Assembly (NCBI RefSeq): GCF_035222485.1
Contig: NC_085921.1
Span: forward strand, 3,162,001 to 3,226,000
Source: Podospora pseudoanserina
Lineage: Eukaryota; Ascomycota; Sordariomycetes; Sordariales; Podosporaceae
Length of the DNA stretch: 64,000 nucleotides
Reading direction: 5' to 3'
The notes beneath the pieces were generated by a model that was given only the letters and a program-made list of their open reading frames with translations, did no database searches and was not told the origin of the DNA. Of this stretch, positions 1 to 11,534 are shown piece by piece (position 1 is the stretch's first letter; each line of letters opens with the position of its first letter). The translations under genes and the position numbers were made by a program.

Positions 1-612
1 TTATCCATCCTACAATATCAACGGCACTGGCCCAGGCGCCCTCCTCGGGTCCTATATTTCGAATCCAGAATGGACTGAGAAGTGGATGGCGATGAATGAA
101 AACGAGCATGTTCAGTATGTTCTGGATGCCATGGTTGGAATTCACGGCAGTGTTGCCCAAAAGCAATACACTGGCAGATCCAGTCGGGTTTGTCAAGCTT
201 TGGACCCCCTTGAGGGTGCCAGCTGGGCGGATCCTACTGTTGGGCAGCATCAGCTTTACTTGCCTGAGTATTTCAAGACACACAACAATGTGAGATTCTA
301 GTATGAGGCAGGTTGATGGCCGTGTACTAATGAGATGGAACAGATGATCTTCATTGGGGAGCACACCAGCTATACACATGCTTGGATTGCATCGGCTCTT
401 GAGTCGGGTATTCGTGGGAGTGTTCAGCTTCTACTGGGTAAGTTGATATTGAGGAAGAGATGGCGGCGACAGTTGACTAATTTTGTGACAGAGTTGGGGC
501 TTGTCGACGAGGCAAAGGCTACTGTGGAAAAATGGATGGCGAGGTGGGTTGAAGTGGTGAGTGAAGTTTTGTATCGAGCAAATGTCGATTTGTGCTAACG
601 CATGAATAGTAA
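1..612 (+). CDS. L-amino-acid oxidase-like flavoprotein, C-terminal part (5' end outside window)
   Basis: Partial gene entering from the left edge; the frame starts at base 2. Probable introns are 290-345, a second after the QLLL segment (about 440-492) and 557-609. The joined peptide contains GPGALLGSYISNPEW and then FIGEHTSYTHAWIASALES, the C-terminal FAD-proximal segment of flavin amine oxidases. It ends with a helix reading LGLVDEAKATVEKWMARW, as in fungal L-amino-acid oxidases. Such enzymes deaminate L-amino acids to 2-oxo acids, ammonium and H2O2. The stop at 610-612 assumes the last intron. Reading through gives a stop at 595-597, and a GTGGGT donor at 543 would carry the frame to about 655. 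The family call is recognition of the C-terminus only, so another flavin monoamine oxidase is possible. Confidence 0.68.
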
Positions 613-655
613 GGAGTGTGTTGCGGATTACGGTATTGAAAAGAAAAGGAGGTGA

Positions 656-3600
656 TTGTTACATAAGCAGTAGTTGTTGAATCTATAGGTGCAATAGCTT
701 CAAAAATCCGGGGAAACACATTCTTTTATTCAAATTTCTCAGCTGGGCCAATTTGTTTTGATGCACACCAATGCAGTTAAGAGTTGGTTTAGTTGCAAGT
801 ATGACGCAGAGATGAGACTCCGTCGCCCTGCATAACAAGGAGATTTGAACGGTGCGGTACCTACAGTAGTGGTGTAGCATTGCTGCGTGTCAGGGAACCA
901 AGCGTTGTTGTTCCACCCTAGCATGGAGCGGCTAGGGTAGGTATAATAATGTCCGAGATAAGGGGTGTGATGAGGCGGGCATGGGGGTTAGCTTGGGGGA
1001 AGGTTCGGTGCAGGGGGCACGTTCTGGACAGGATAACTGGCACTGTGAAAGCAGGCAAATCATGCCTCAAAAGACAAATAGTCGATAGTCTTCAGATGAT
1101 AATCACTAGTCTTTTAAAGATAGTTGATGGGCCTTTAAAGATATTTGCAAGGCCTATTGACTTTCTTTCGTGGCATGGTTCCCCATGTAATAAGGGGCTA
1201 ACTTACCTGGTAGTCTTGCTGTGCCAATTAATTGTGGTGAGGGTGTGGGCGGTTAGGTGCCGCTGGTGATGATGGTGGTGTTGCATGGGTGGTGGGTTTT
1301 TGGAAGGGTTCTCTTGAGTTGGAGGTGGTGAAACTCATGTTTTGTGGGATGTTACATTCATGGTGCGATGCACATGATGTTGGCAATGAAGACTACTGCA
1401 ACTAAAAGATGACAGAGATCACGATGTTGGTTGCTGCTGTGGGCTACTGCTGCTAGGCAACTGCGCTCTGAATGTATTTCAGGAGGTGGATGGTATTTGA
1501 ATAAGGGGGTGATTTTTATACAATATGGAGTCCATGAGGAGGGTATTGTTGAGATATCGAATTTCATGTCTTGCAGCATCGAATTACTCGGGTTTATCAG
1601 TGCGGGAACAGGGAGCTGGGGATCGGCACGGGGGAGCTGGGTCTGGTTATTGTACGGTGTGGATGAGCGGAGTTAAAGGGCGGTGGTTCTCATCTGAGTT
1701 GGTGATGAAGAGAGTCTCCTGGATATGAGACAAGATAATGTTGTGAGGGTTTGAAACTTTGCCGGGGTGAGAGACATCAGATGTGGGATGTGGCACCGCA
1801 GGCATATGAAGAAGTCACATCATCACACCCTCTCACACTGTGTTGGTTCTATCTCAGACCTGAGGAGGTATTGCATTGCGCGATGAGACACAAGGCCGCA
1901 GGAACGAAACGATCTATATGTATTTGGGAATATGCCTGTCTTAAGCCTTTTTTCTCTTCAAGACAGCCTCAGATCCTGGTCCCTGAGAACCGCAGTGTTG
2001 GAACCACCTTCCTCTTTGGGGGCGTCTTCGTATGCAGCTTGGGGGACGACAGATTAAATTTTGACACAGTGCATGCTGAAGTATAGTCCCGACTCTATGG
2101 TTGAAGGCTACGGCTACGGGAGGCAATGGCACAGCAGCGGAGGTGAAGAGTCAAAGCACATGATCCCATATGGCTGGTGGATGGCTGATCAGGTTGAGAA
2201 AATCGTTATCAGTTCAAGTTGTCGTGTCTGGAGCCCCAGAAAATAAGCTTCTGCCAAGGCGGACAGAGTGGAGGGCGCTAGGCTTTGCTGGGGACAGCCC
2301 TGTGGGGGTCTGGAGTGTGATCTCTTCTTGCCCAGAGAAAGCCGAGACTAAACAAAGCAGGGAAGGGTCTCCGGCAAGATAAGAAATTCTGTTCTGGGTG
2401 GTGGTTATAAAAAGAAGGATTCAACTTGCATATGAAGACCATCATCGAGTCTGGAGTGTGCTGCTCATGAAGTTGCCGCTCTACTGAGAGACACACTGGC
2501 CAAGCGGGGCAACAAATTGCCCTGGCAGGTTACACAAGCAGGCTGTTCGTGATCCCGTCTTACCGCAGTTTTCCATCTGCTGGTGCACCTGTTGCCAAAA
2601 GTCGTCCAGCATTCGAAACGCATCTCTTCAGGCACTTCAAAGTCCACAAAGCAACCTGTCAGATCAGGGCATGCTATCTCAGGAAGGAGTTGCGCCAAAC
2701 CCGATAGGGCGGTTACCATCTTCTCAGCCAAGGCGGGCCTTTGAAGCAGGGCATTTGCCAAGAGATAAGAAACTGGCCAATCACACAACACCGTTTCCCC
2801 GTGTAATCACGGGTTTGCTTGCTTCAACCCATCTTGCTCGCTAAACCAGACCTCAGAGTGGTTGCATCGGTTGGGTTTTCATCCAGAATAAAGCACATGA
2901 ATGACTTGTCGCCACGGATCCTCGGCTCCCAGGCACTGCTTCTATTGAAAGGCTGCAGGTCTTGGTTCTGCCTCTTTCTTGTCTGTCTGTCAGACGGGCA
3001 GAATATCGAGAGAGAATCCGCCTGCGGGGCGCCACGAGGGAGCCAAAGAAAGGCGGACGCATGGTTGATCATAGCGCTTGGTTCCTGGTGGAGCTGATAA
3101 GGATAAGCAGAGAGATGGCTGATTTCTGTTTCTCTTTCTAGTCGTGTGAAAATTCTTTTGTAATCCATATCAACACGGTCAAGATACACCGCTTTACGGG
3201 ATGAGTTCAAAGGCCAATAGTTTAGCCTCTTATCTCTGGAATGGTTTTCTTGCTAAACAACAAACAAATGAGGTAGAGACAGCGCATCGATCCATCCTCT
3301 ATTCTCGATTTGTTCTAGAGGCCGGTACAAGTGATGTCGGAATGGCGGTTTCGGGCGTTTGTGGCGTCCAGTTTAGCCTCTGCCCTTACCCGTTGCCCGA
3401 GGAAGGCACATACATCACGGACTGCGCTCTCCGTTGGGCTGACTTGGGTGAGGCTCACGGTAGAATATGTGTCTGGTACCAGTCCATGCACACGAAAATT
3501 GGCCTACACGATCGAGCCACTCAGTCGATCGAGTTGGCGAGAAATGTCACCTCCACGGTCGAATATACAGGGAAACACGCAGAGCCAGCCAGTCACTGCA

Positions 3601-4076
3601 TGCAACCCTGCATCGGATCCACGCCTTGCAGTGACATGAGTGACTGCAGGCGGGAACGAGAGGCACAACCTGGGGAAGCGACCAACGATCAACAGGGTCC
3701 CAAAGACTGCCTGGCGTCCAAAAGTGTGGAATCCAATATCAAAATGGAAATATGTAGACGCTCTCTTTCAGCTTCATACACCTTCCCAAGAGAGGCCAAA
3801 AACTCATCATGGTAAAGATCAGCTGCAAAACGACAGGCTCACACCGAGTTTCATCAGGTGAGGTTGACGCTGTGAAACCCAAAATGGTGGAGTGAGAAGA
3901 CATCATTGGCCCGTGTGTCCCAGCCCCACTCGATTTGGCAACCTCCTTCTTCCCCTCCATCAACCTTTCCGGCAAACCTGCCAGTGTCCGACCTCGCGAT
4001 GCGGTAAACACCTTCACTTTCATGAGCCGAAAGAGACGAACCTAGCCCAACCACTTGGATTCATGCCATCATGATC
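656..4076. other. Intergenic region between oxidase and ammonium transporter
   Basis: No gene is supportable here. The longest open frames (for example 204 codons at 3201-3815 + and 108 codons at 2465-2791 -) have no recognisable domain or plausible intron structure. The right-hand part is the distal promoter of the ammonium transporter. Confidence 0.5.
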
Positions 4077-4409
4077 GATAAGGTATACTAGTTTATTCTC
4101 GGTCTCTCCACCTTCGTCCCGACTCCTCCACTTGACAGATCCGGCCTGACGGTTGGGGGGGGGAAAGACACGATGCCAAGGCCCTACCCAGCGGGAAGCG
4201 TGCTGCTTGCCCGGATCAACACGGGACTCGGGAGCGGCAGGGATGCAGAGGACAAGACAGACCCCCCACCAAACCGCTGAGAACGCCCAGCTCCTTATCA
4301 GTGAGACCCACCAATCCATTGAGCATGCAGCACCTTGGCGAGCAGAGCAGTCCTCCAGGAAGGGAATGGAGGCACTTCTGAGGGTGATAATGACGAGGAT
4401 GGTCTTATC
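4077..4409. promoter_or_regulatory. Cluster of four HGATAR (GATA-factor) sites upstream of ammonium transporter
   Basis: Sites seen are CGATAAG (4076-4082), CTTATC, the reverse of GATAAG (4294-4299), TGATAA (4385-4390) and CTTATC (4404-4409), about 570 to 240 bp before the start codon. AreA/NIT2 GATA activators recognise HGATAR and often need two or more closely spaced sites at nitrogen-regulated genes. The sites suggest nitrogen-catabolite control of the transporter. The motif is short and occurs by chance, so this is inference from clustering and context. Confidence 0.45.
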
Positions 4410-4647
4410 GCGGGACCTGCAAGGCTTCTTTGAGTCGGGAACCCCAGCTCGGCTCGGCTGTGATGGATGGGTGGTACCTACGACTCGAGAGTCGCAGTGT
4501 ATTTTATTACCCTAGCCATCCCGCATGATCCAGGACTGAATCTTTCCTCTTCACTCTGCAGCCTGCCTTTCAACAAAGACCAGGAGCACCGGTCCTGGCC
4601 TCAGAGGGACAGACTCTCTACTTCGACTCCTCGACAAGTCTTTCACC

Positions 4648-6194
4648 ATGTCGTCCTACAAAGTTTCCGATTACGCCGGCCCAACGGAGATGGCCCACGA
4701 GGGCGTCAACCCCCTCCTGGAAGACATCAATGCCCCCTATTCGGCCGGTGATTTCGCCTGGATCATGACCTGCACTGGTCTTGTGCTGCTCATGGTCCCC
4801 GGTGTTGGTTTTTTCTACAGTGGTCTTGCCCGCCGCAAGTCTGCTCTGGCTTTGATTTGGCTGTCTTTGATGTCCATCGCCGTTGTGGGATTCCAATGGT
4901 TCTTCTGGGGTTACTCCCTGACCTTCACCCACAACACCGACGCCAGCCCCTTCATTGGCGATCTTTCCAACTTTGGTCTTATGAAGGTCCTCGGTCAGCC
5001 CAGTGTTGGCAGCTCCAAGATCCCCGATGTCCTGTTCTGCCTCTACCAGGGCATGTTCGCCGCTATCACGTTCGTATCCCTCCTGGTCACCCTCCAGGTC
5101 CAGATCTTGCTAACTTGGTTTCCAGTCCGGCCCTCGCTATCGGTGCCGCTGCTGACCGTGGCCGCATGCTCCCGGCCATCGTCTTCATCTTTATCTGGGC
5201 CACCATCGTCTACGACCCGATTGCCTACTGGACCTGGAACCCCAACGGCTGGTCCTTGGTCATGGGCGGTCTCGATTTCGCCGGTGGTACCCCCGTGCAC
5301 ATCAGCTCCGGCGCTGCCGCTCTCGCCTACTCCTTGATGCTCGGAAAGCGTACCGGCTACAACAAGGTCAACGGCCTCCCTTACCGCCCCCACAACGTCA
5401 CCCACGTGGTTCTCGGCACAGTCTTCCTCTGGGTTGGCTGGTTCGGCTTCAACGGTGGTTCCGCCCTCGCTGCCAACACCCGCGCTGTCATGGCCTGCCT
5501 CGTCACTCAGATCTCTGCCTGCGTCGGTGGCTTCACCTGGTGCTTGCTTGATTACCGCCTCGAGAAGAAGTGGTCAACCGTTGGTTTCTGCTCTGGTGTC
5601 ATTGCCGGTCTCGTCACCATCACCCCCGCTGCTGGTTATGTTCCCCCCTGGTCGGCTGTCATCTTCGGTGTCTGCGGCGGTATCATCTGCAACTTTGCCA
5701 CCAAGCTTAAGTTCCTGATCGGTATTGACGAGCCCCTCGATGTGTTCGCTGAGCACGGTGTTGGTGGTATTGTTGGCAACCTCCTCACTGGTATCTTTGC
5801 CGCGTAAGTCCCTTCCCCCGCTCCTCATTTTCAACATAAACTAACGCCCCCCTCCAGTGACTACATCGCCGCACTTGACGGCGCCACCGCCATTGACGGT
5901 GGCTGGGTCAACCAGAACTACATCCAGCTCGGCTACCAACTCGCCGATTCTGTCGCTGGTTTTGCCTACTCCTTTGTCATGACCTGCCTCATCTGCTTCG
6001 TCCTGAACCTCATCCCTGGCCTGTCTCTCCGTGTCAGCCCCGAGGTTGAGGAGATCGGTCTTGACGATGCTGAGCTCGGCGAGTTCGCGTATGATTATGT
6101 TGAGCTCAGCAGACACGTCAACGACGTTCTTGTTGGTGGCAGTGCCGCGGGCAGTGTCAAGGAATCGAACGAGACCCCTACCGAAAAGGCTTAA
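4648..6194 (+). CDS. Ammonium transporter, Amt/Mep family, Mep2-like
   Basis: Three exons (4648-5069, 5126-5803, 5858-6194) join to 478 residues, the usual length for fungal Mep proteins. Intron 1 has a GTTCGT donor and a TTGCTAAC branch site. After splicing the frame reads AAITPALAIGAAADRGR. Diagnostic segments are GVGFFYSGLARRKSAL, VYDPIAYWTWNPNGW, GGTPVHISSGAAALAYSL, WFGFNGGSALAAN and DVFAEHGVGGIVGNLLTG. Both pore histidines of the Amt/Mep channel are present (in PVHIS and AEHGV). Yeast Mep2 keeps the first histidine while Mep1/3 replace it, so this is a Mep2-type, potentially transceptor, protein. The acidic cytosolic tail after the last membrane span (SPEVEEIGLDDAELGEF) is typical. It acts at the plasma membrane, importing ammonium for glutamine synthesis. 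The promoter carries a GATA cluster. Confidence 0.96.
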
Positions 6195-6802
6195 GCGTTC
6201 TCGTGATCAAAACCAAGTGCGACAAATTCAATAGACATTGGCATGACTGGATCGTGCAACAAGGGGGTGTATAGTGGTGAGGTGGCGGCTCAATGGGAAG
6301 AGGGGCCTGTAATATCATAGGGGATGGGCGAGGGATGTGATGGATGGAATGATGATGAGGATGATGTGAAATATGGGATGTATTTTGGTTTGTTGGTGGG
6401 AAACTGTCCGAAATATGATACCTCTTTCTTTTGGATATACTCAGCGAGCGAAGGAGATACCAAGTTTATAATCTTTGAGATATATACCCGATACATATCA
6501 CCATGCAGTGCGGCTTGACTTTCACTTTGTGCATAATATCTCCAGGAGGAAAATATGGCTTTCTCTATGGGTTCAGATGAACAACAAGCTCCATCTTGAA
6601 AGAGATATAACTAACAATGCCTGCCCTTTGACAGGCCGATTCAGTAAGGAACACCTTGGATTTCTGTACACCTCCAACCAAGTCTCTTCCGATTGATTTT
6701 TTTAAACGCCGGCTTTCATGTACATGCCCAGATATATGAACAGCTTCCCCCCCTCATTGCACCTTCTAGTAGAATGATTCTACCATGTGTTTTCAACCTC
6801 CT
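6195..6802. other. Convergent 3' intergenic region
   Basis: Lies between the 3' ends of the ammonium transporter (+) and the secreted-protein gene (-). It is somewhat AT-rich, as expected for two 3' UTRs. I see no gene in it. Confidence 0.5.
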
Positions 6803-7597
6803 TTAGAGAGCAGCAGCAACCCCAGCAGCAGCAACCACAACAGCAACGACATACCCAGTCTCCCTGGCAGCACCAGCAGTAGAAACCGTCGTGCTAGTAA
6901 CACCATCATCACCACCATCACCACCACCTGTCTGAACAGCCCCAAGTCCCAGACTAGTAACCTCCGCCCCCGAAGGCGCAGTCTTCAAACTATGCATCAA
7001 CGAGAACCCCTCACTGCACTGTCGTTGATTGGTAGCCACAGCCAAAACCGCCTGCCCCATCGCCCCGTTGTAAACGACAGTCTTGCACTCCTCCACCGCC
7101 GACTCCAGCGCACTGCCCGCATTTCGAGCCCACGAGGACCAGTTCAGCTTGTACGCTTCGTGATCAGCGGTTACAGAGGCAGGGACTGTCTGTCCGACCC
7201 AGCGGGATGTCTGCCATTGCGAGCAGAGGGTGACGATGTCGGCCGAGTTGACGGGGGTGTGCCCCGCGGCGGGGGAGGATGTGGCTAGGTTGGCGGTGAC
7301 CCAGACGGAGAAGGAGGATTCAAAGTAGTCTCTCAGGGGCTGGCCGTAGGGAGGGGTGGGTTGGGCGTTGAGGATAGATTTGACTTCGTCGATGCAGGCG
7401 TCGCCCCAGGGGGCGTCAGACAAGTCGGGGGGAACCCAGGTGCTGGTGATGATGGCCGTGGTGGAGTCGGCTACGCTGCTGGGGAGGGGAGTCCTGATGG
7501 GTGTTGGAGTGTCGGTTGTGGTGATGGGTTCTGTGGTGTCCTGGGCCAGGGCGAAGGCGATGGCACCGACGAGGGGAAGAGCTTTGGTGAGATGCAT
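6803..7597 (-). CDS. Secreted, probably GPI-anchored protein of unknown function
   Basis: Single exon, 264 residues. The N-terminus MHLTKALPLVGAIAFALAQ is a clear signal peptide, with cleavage likely after ALA. A Thr/Pro-rich linker follows, then a roughly 130-residue region with four cysteines (in GDACIDE, VTLCSQW, EECKTV and QCSEGF) that could form two disulfides. The C-terminus is a Gly/Thr/Ser-rich spacer followed by a hydrophobic tail (YVVAVVVAAAGVAAAL), the pattern of a GPI-attachment signal. The layout matches small cell-surface proteins of filamentous ascomycetes, some annotated as infection-structure-specific proteins. I do not recognise a catalytic motif. It is likely at the plasma membrane or cell wall. 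Confidence 0.85.
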   Translation of the reverse strand: MHLTKALPLVGAIAFALAQDTTEPITTTDTPTPIRTPLPSSVADSTTAIITSTWVPPDLSDAPWGDACIDEVKSILNAQPTPPYGQPLRDYFESSFSVWVTANLATSSPAAGHTPVNSADIVTLCSQWQTSRWVGQTVPASVTADHEAYKLNWSSWARNAGSALESAVEECKTVVYNGAMGQAVLAVATNQRQCSEGFSLMHSLKTAPSGAEVTSLGLGAVQTGGGDGGDDGVTSTTVSTAGAARETGYVVAVVVAAAGVAAAL

Positions 7598-8676
7598 TTT
7601 GGAGGTGAATGATCGTCAATCGAAGTGAAGATGTGTGAGTGATGGTGATGCAAATTGGCATGACGGTCAAGGAAATTGGTTCTTTTGTATACGAGTCAAC
7701 CCGTCACTGTCTTCTCCAAGTCTGTGGCTATGCACACATGCAGGGGCCAAGTGTAAGGAGAGACATGGTGTGAATGCGACCCTAACCTCGGCTCTCCTCA
7801 ACAAAGTAACGGTAATGGGTTCAAATAAATTCGAAGGAATCCGTGGCAACATCCCATGGTTCCGTTCAGCTCCTCCGGCATCCTCAAAGATGCTTGTTCA
7901 CCAGCTGGGGCCATAGTTGAGGAGTATGGTAAAAGGTAAGGTGTTTGGCATGGGGCTGGTGATGATGACGTGATGGAGGTTTTCGTAAATGGGCCGCTCG
8001 AGCTTGCCAAGTCGTACTCGGTATTGGCAGTTTACTTTGGGCCTTCCAATTCCCTCCTCGTAGGCTAAAAATACTGGGACCAGAAGAAACAGCGTGTGAT
8101 ACGAAGGAATATTGAGAGGAGCCAAGGATTGGGGGTGGAGTAACAGCACATAGGTCCAAGGCACTATTGCTCCTTCCTTCCCAGTAGGTTGACCGCTCGC
8201 TCCTTCACAGTTGACTGCTCCTTCCCTCATTATGAGTGGACCGCTCCTTCCTCTGACTTGAACCAGTGCCTGCCTGGGAAATTCAGGCCACCCACTGACT
8301 GCTTATTACCACTGGGAGTATTTAATATATAACACCAGTACGAGCCTCCTTTTACGATAATGACAAACCTTCTTGGGTATTCAGGACGTCCCATGTGACG
8401 TGATGATCCATAGAAGCAGGAAAGAGCTCAAGTAACACAGAAGTATCGCCTCAATATGTTACTAACCCGTTTATAGGCTACACTTTAGCTTTCACAGTTG
8501 CCAGTCAGGGAGCCAAATCAGAGATTTCTGATGCCGGGCAGACAGCAAAGTAAAGGAGGAAGATGGCTTGATCTTGTGTACTGCTTGGGATGTGGCCCCT
8601 ATCTGTCGAAGGACTCATGTATAAACCGGCCAGAATAACAAGTCATACCCTCATCCAACAAAGTGTCTACCGAGAA
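7598..8676. other. Upstream region of secreted-protein gene with imperfect CTCCTTCC repeats
   Basis: No gene recognised. Around 8165-8260 there are four irregularly spaced CTCCTTCC/CTCCTTCA units, most preceded by GACYGCTC-like sequence. They look like a degenerate tandem repeat of about 25-30 bp. The proximal part is the presumed promoter of the gene at 7597. Confidence 0.4.
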
Positions 8677-8795
8677 ACACAGGAGAGCATCGAACACAGG
8701 AGAGCATCGAACACAGGAGAGCATCGAACACAGGAGAGCATCGAACACAGGAGAGCATCGAACACAGGAGAGCATCGAACACAGGAGAGCATTGT
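8677..8795. repeat. 17-bp tandem repeat, seven copies
   Basis: Seven head-to-tail copies of the 17-mer ACACAGGAGAGCATCGA (AGGAGAGCAT begins at 8681, 8698, 8715, 8732, 8749, 8766 and 8783). Only the last unit diverges at its end. Because 17 is not a multiple of 3, one frame stays open across it with a 17-residue period. Nothing around it supports a coding gene, so I treat it as a minisatellite. Confidence 0.95.
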
Positions 8796-9069
8796 CAAGC
8801 CTTTATTATCAGCCTTCACACATGTAACCCTCGCGAGCCGCCAGAGCTCAAAGCCTACCCCCAACAGTCACGCGGACATCCGTTTAAACTTCCACCACAT
8901 CACCACCGCACCGCCGCTACAACGCCATCACCCAGCACATTTCACCACAACCACACAATCCACCCCAGGTAACCGCCCTTTCCGCAACAACCAGCACCCG
9001 AACCATTCACTCATTCAACACAGCCCAGTCAGATTGGCCCCCTGTCTGGCCAGTTTGGATGAGGAGTAG

Positions 9070-9300
9070 GTTCAAGGGAGCTCGGTACACCCTCTTGGCT
9101 GGCCACCGAGAGACTGTGTGTTCGATCCTCGAAGTAAAGAACCCCCTTTGAGGGGCTTTTCGTAGCTAGAATCACCTCCGCTCTCTCCTCGTGGAGGCTT
9201 TCCCCCAGTGTGAGGCCTCCCACAGTCTCTCGCAGTCTTCCGGTATAAGACCGGGTTGGGGTCTAAGCCCTCCGGGTTAGGAGGGTCGTGAGTTGACTGG
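9070..9300. other. Structured non-coding unit with 12-bp inverted arms
   Basis: A perfect 12-bp inverted repeat (CGAGAGACTGTG at 9107-9118, complement at 9221-9232) encloses further self-complementary pieces such as CCCCCTTTGAGGGG near 9145. It is followed by two small potential hairpins (CCGGTATAAGACCGG at 9240-9254 and CCTCCGGGTTAGGAGG near 9269). A GTTCGATCC string at about 9120 resembles a Pol III B box, but no cloverleaf can be drawn. It could be a structured RNA, a SINE-like relic or chance. No long frame is credible. Confidence 0.3.
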
Positions 9301-10149
9301 TGAGCTTTTTTGACGTTTTTGTGGTCTGTGAGGTTCTTTTTGGTTCAGATTACAACGAAACCACTGAGAACGAGAGGTTTATGTAGAGTCTGGGGATGTT
9401 CTCACTTATCGAACCTAGTATTTGATCGTTATACCTGCAGGAATCTTATGCGGAACACTTGCATTGAGATGACAGATGAAATGGCTGACAGAGACACATT
9501 GTTTTGCTGACTGCATACTAGTGTCAGTGGCGCCTTGTTCCACTTGTCTTAGACCGTTCGTCGTAGATCGTATGGATTTTACATGGTGCCTTGAACCAAG
9601 CAAGGCTTTTCAGCCCACGGTGCTGCCGCCATGCCTCCGTCGTCAATCTCACCACCAAGCATGACAACCAAGCAGGCAGAAACTTGCTTCCGAGGAAGAC
9701 GCCATTCCTTTTCTTTTACGAGATGTTCTTATAAGCTTCACAATGTGACGAGAGGAAGTTAAATTGGATCTTCAAGACCCTCACCCCCGCTTTGCCATCC
9801 CCCTGGTGCAATGACCTGGCTCTCAAAACCCCGGGAGTTGGTGAGACTGTATTCTCAGTCAACAGGAGGCCTGAAAGGCAAGAGGGCAGCAGTCGAATTA
9901 GAGATTACCACCACCTAGTTCAAAACTCGATCCCAGAAAGTCATCCCCAGTTGTCACTGTCATGCTCGTTTTAGTGGTGTATATCCCAAAATGTGTTAGT
10001 CTAGAGATCCCATATCTACAAACCCACACCGATCCGCAACCCTTTTACTCTTGTGTGCACAAGTCATAGCCCAACGCCAATGCCCATGCAAATCCCTTTC
10101 CCCATTCCAATGCCCAGCACCAAACTCCTAAATATAACCATGCCTCAAA
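9301..10149. other. Intergenic, nothing recognised
   Basis: No convincing coding, RNA or repeat feature. It is the downstream flank of the cyclin H gene. Confidence 0.5.
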
Positions 10150-11534
10150 TCACAACGCCCCACCAAACCTTCCAAAGGACAAATCCTCCTCCTTCTTCAC
10201 CTTCGTCCCCCCAAAGGGCTCCTCCTTTTTCACCATCGGTCCCCCAAACAGATCCTCCTCCTTCTTCACCGTCATCTTCCTCTTCTTGGCACTATGCCCC
10301 AAATCACCCCCAAAAATATCCCCATCCTCCTCCTTCTTCACCTTCTTCCCACCCCCAAGATCATCTTCATCATCCGAGTCCATCTTCTTCGCCGCCTGTT
10401 CCCTCCTCACCCTCTGCAGCTCCACCAAATTCCACCGTTCCGGGTCCTTGCACTTGAGAAGCTTCTTCCGCAGGGGCGTGATCTGAGTCTTGATGACTTG
10501 TTTCTATCACACAATGTTAGCATTCCCTTCACAACAGAAGAAAGAAAAAGAAGAAAAAAGAAACAAACATTAAGCCAGTAATCCTTCCTCTCAGGCAACT
10601 CCCTACTCAACATATCCCTACACCCCTCAATAGCCCCCAGCACCTTATCCCTAATCTGACTCCCAATCACCCTCGCCTTTTCCTCATTTCCCTTGTTGTT
10701 ATCACCCCCTTCCCCCCCGGGGGTATCATTCCCCTCCGCCGCCACAAAATGAAACGTCTCCTGAATCAACCTCTCCGCCAACCCCCTATCCGCCAAACTC
10801 AACGCAGCAAGCATAATCTGGCTCGGCGTGTAATGAAAGTACGCATCCGTCATCAACGGACTAAACTGCAGCACCTTCCTCGCCTTCGCCTCCGCCTCAT
10901 CCAACCTCTTCAAGTCCTTCTGCATATCCGGCAAACTCGCCAATTCCATCATCGCCCCCCGAAGCGCACGATAAGGGTGCTTAACATCAAACGCAAACCT
11001 CAACCCCTGACACAGAAGAAACTCCCCCGCGAGGATCTCCTCGGCGGATTTATTGAAGATTTTAGTATACTCCGCCAGATTGACATGTCCCGTGTCGACC
11101 TTGCACGCAAAAAACAGCGCGACAAAAAACATTTCCGCCGGCGGGTACGTCATGATGCTGTTTGTGATGTAGAACCTCTTTAGGAACATGGCGGCCGTGG
11201 CTTTGATCTCGTCCGCGTAGTGGAGGGCTTCCGACGCGCGGAGGATTTCCGAGGTGTAGTACCCCACCAGCGTGAGCTCCTCTGCTGGAGTCAAAAACTC
11301 CGGTAGGGCCGGTGTGCTGTTTCCGTCTGGGTCGGGGGTGTTGGCGTTGGAGGTTGGGGCCGAGAGGTCCTGCTTTGATGTCGAGACGGGGAGTGGGTGG
11401 GAGAGTAGACGCTCGGAAATCCTCGCGCGCGCGGCGGCGTTGGTCTTTTCGCGGAGGGCGCTGAGCTGGGTTGGGGAGAAGGACCAGAGACGGTATTGCG
11501 AGGAGTCGCGGTAGCGCGCGTCTTCGGTTGCCAT
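10150..11534 (-). CDS. CCL1: Cyclin H subunit of TFIIH kinase (Ccl1/Mcs2)
   Basis: Two exons on the minus strand (11534-10569, 10503-10150) with a 65-nt intron give 439 residues. The N-terminus RYRDSSQYRLWSFSPTQL is the hallmark of cyclin H. The first cyclin box (about residues 80-175) includes ATAAMFLKRFYITNSIM, PAEMFFVALFFACK and GEFLLCQGLRFAFDVKHPYR. A second helical repeat follows (SPSQIM-like segment YTPSQIMLAALSLADR). The C-terminus after the intron is a charged tail with repeated VKKEED/FGG units, probably disordered. Cyclin H pairs with Kin28/CDK7 and Tfb3/MAT1 to phosphorylate the Pol II CTD Ser5 during initiation. The acidic/lysine tail repeats are not needed for the cyclin fold and vary between fungi. 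Confidence 0.93.

Noticed and set aside
3201-3815. 204-codon frame upstream of the ammonium transporter
   Set aside because: No domain, no conserved-looking composition and no supporting context. Length is within chance for this many frames.
5043-5405. Antisense open frames within the ammonium transporter, and similar long frames opposite the transcription factor, Nop16 and RhoGAP genes
   Set aside because: Shadows of codon bias in the true reading frame; no family match.
8165-8260. CTCCTTCC repeats as a CRISPR-like or regulatory array
   Set aside because: Spacing and units are irregular, so it is a degenerate simple repeat; the organism is a eukaryote.
8590-9069. 159-codon frame with a 17-residue repeat
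   Set aside because: The open frame is created by the 17-bp minisatellite; the rest has no domain or splice signals.
9111-9140. B-box-like GTTCGATCC suggesting a tRNA gene
   Set aside because: No A box at the required spacing and no pairing T or acceptor stem.
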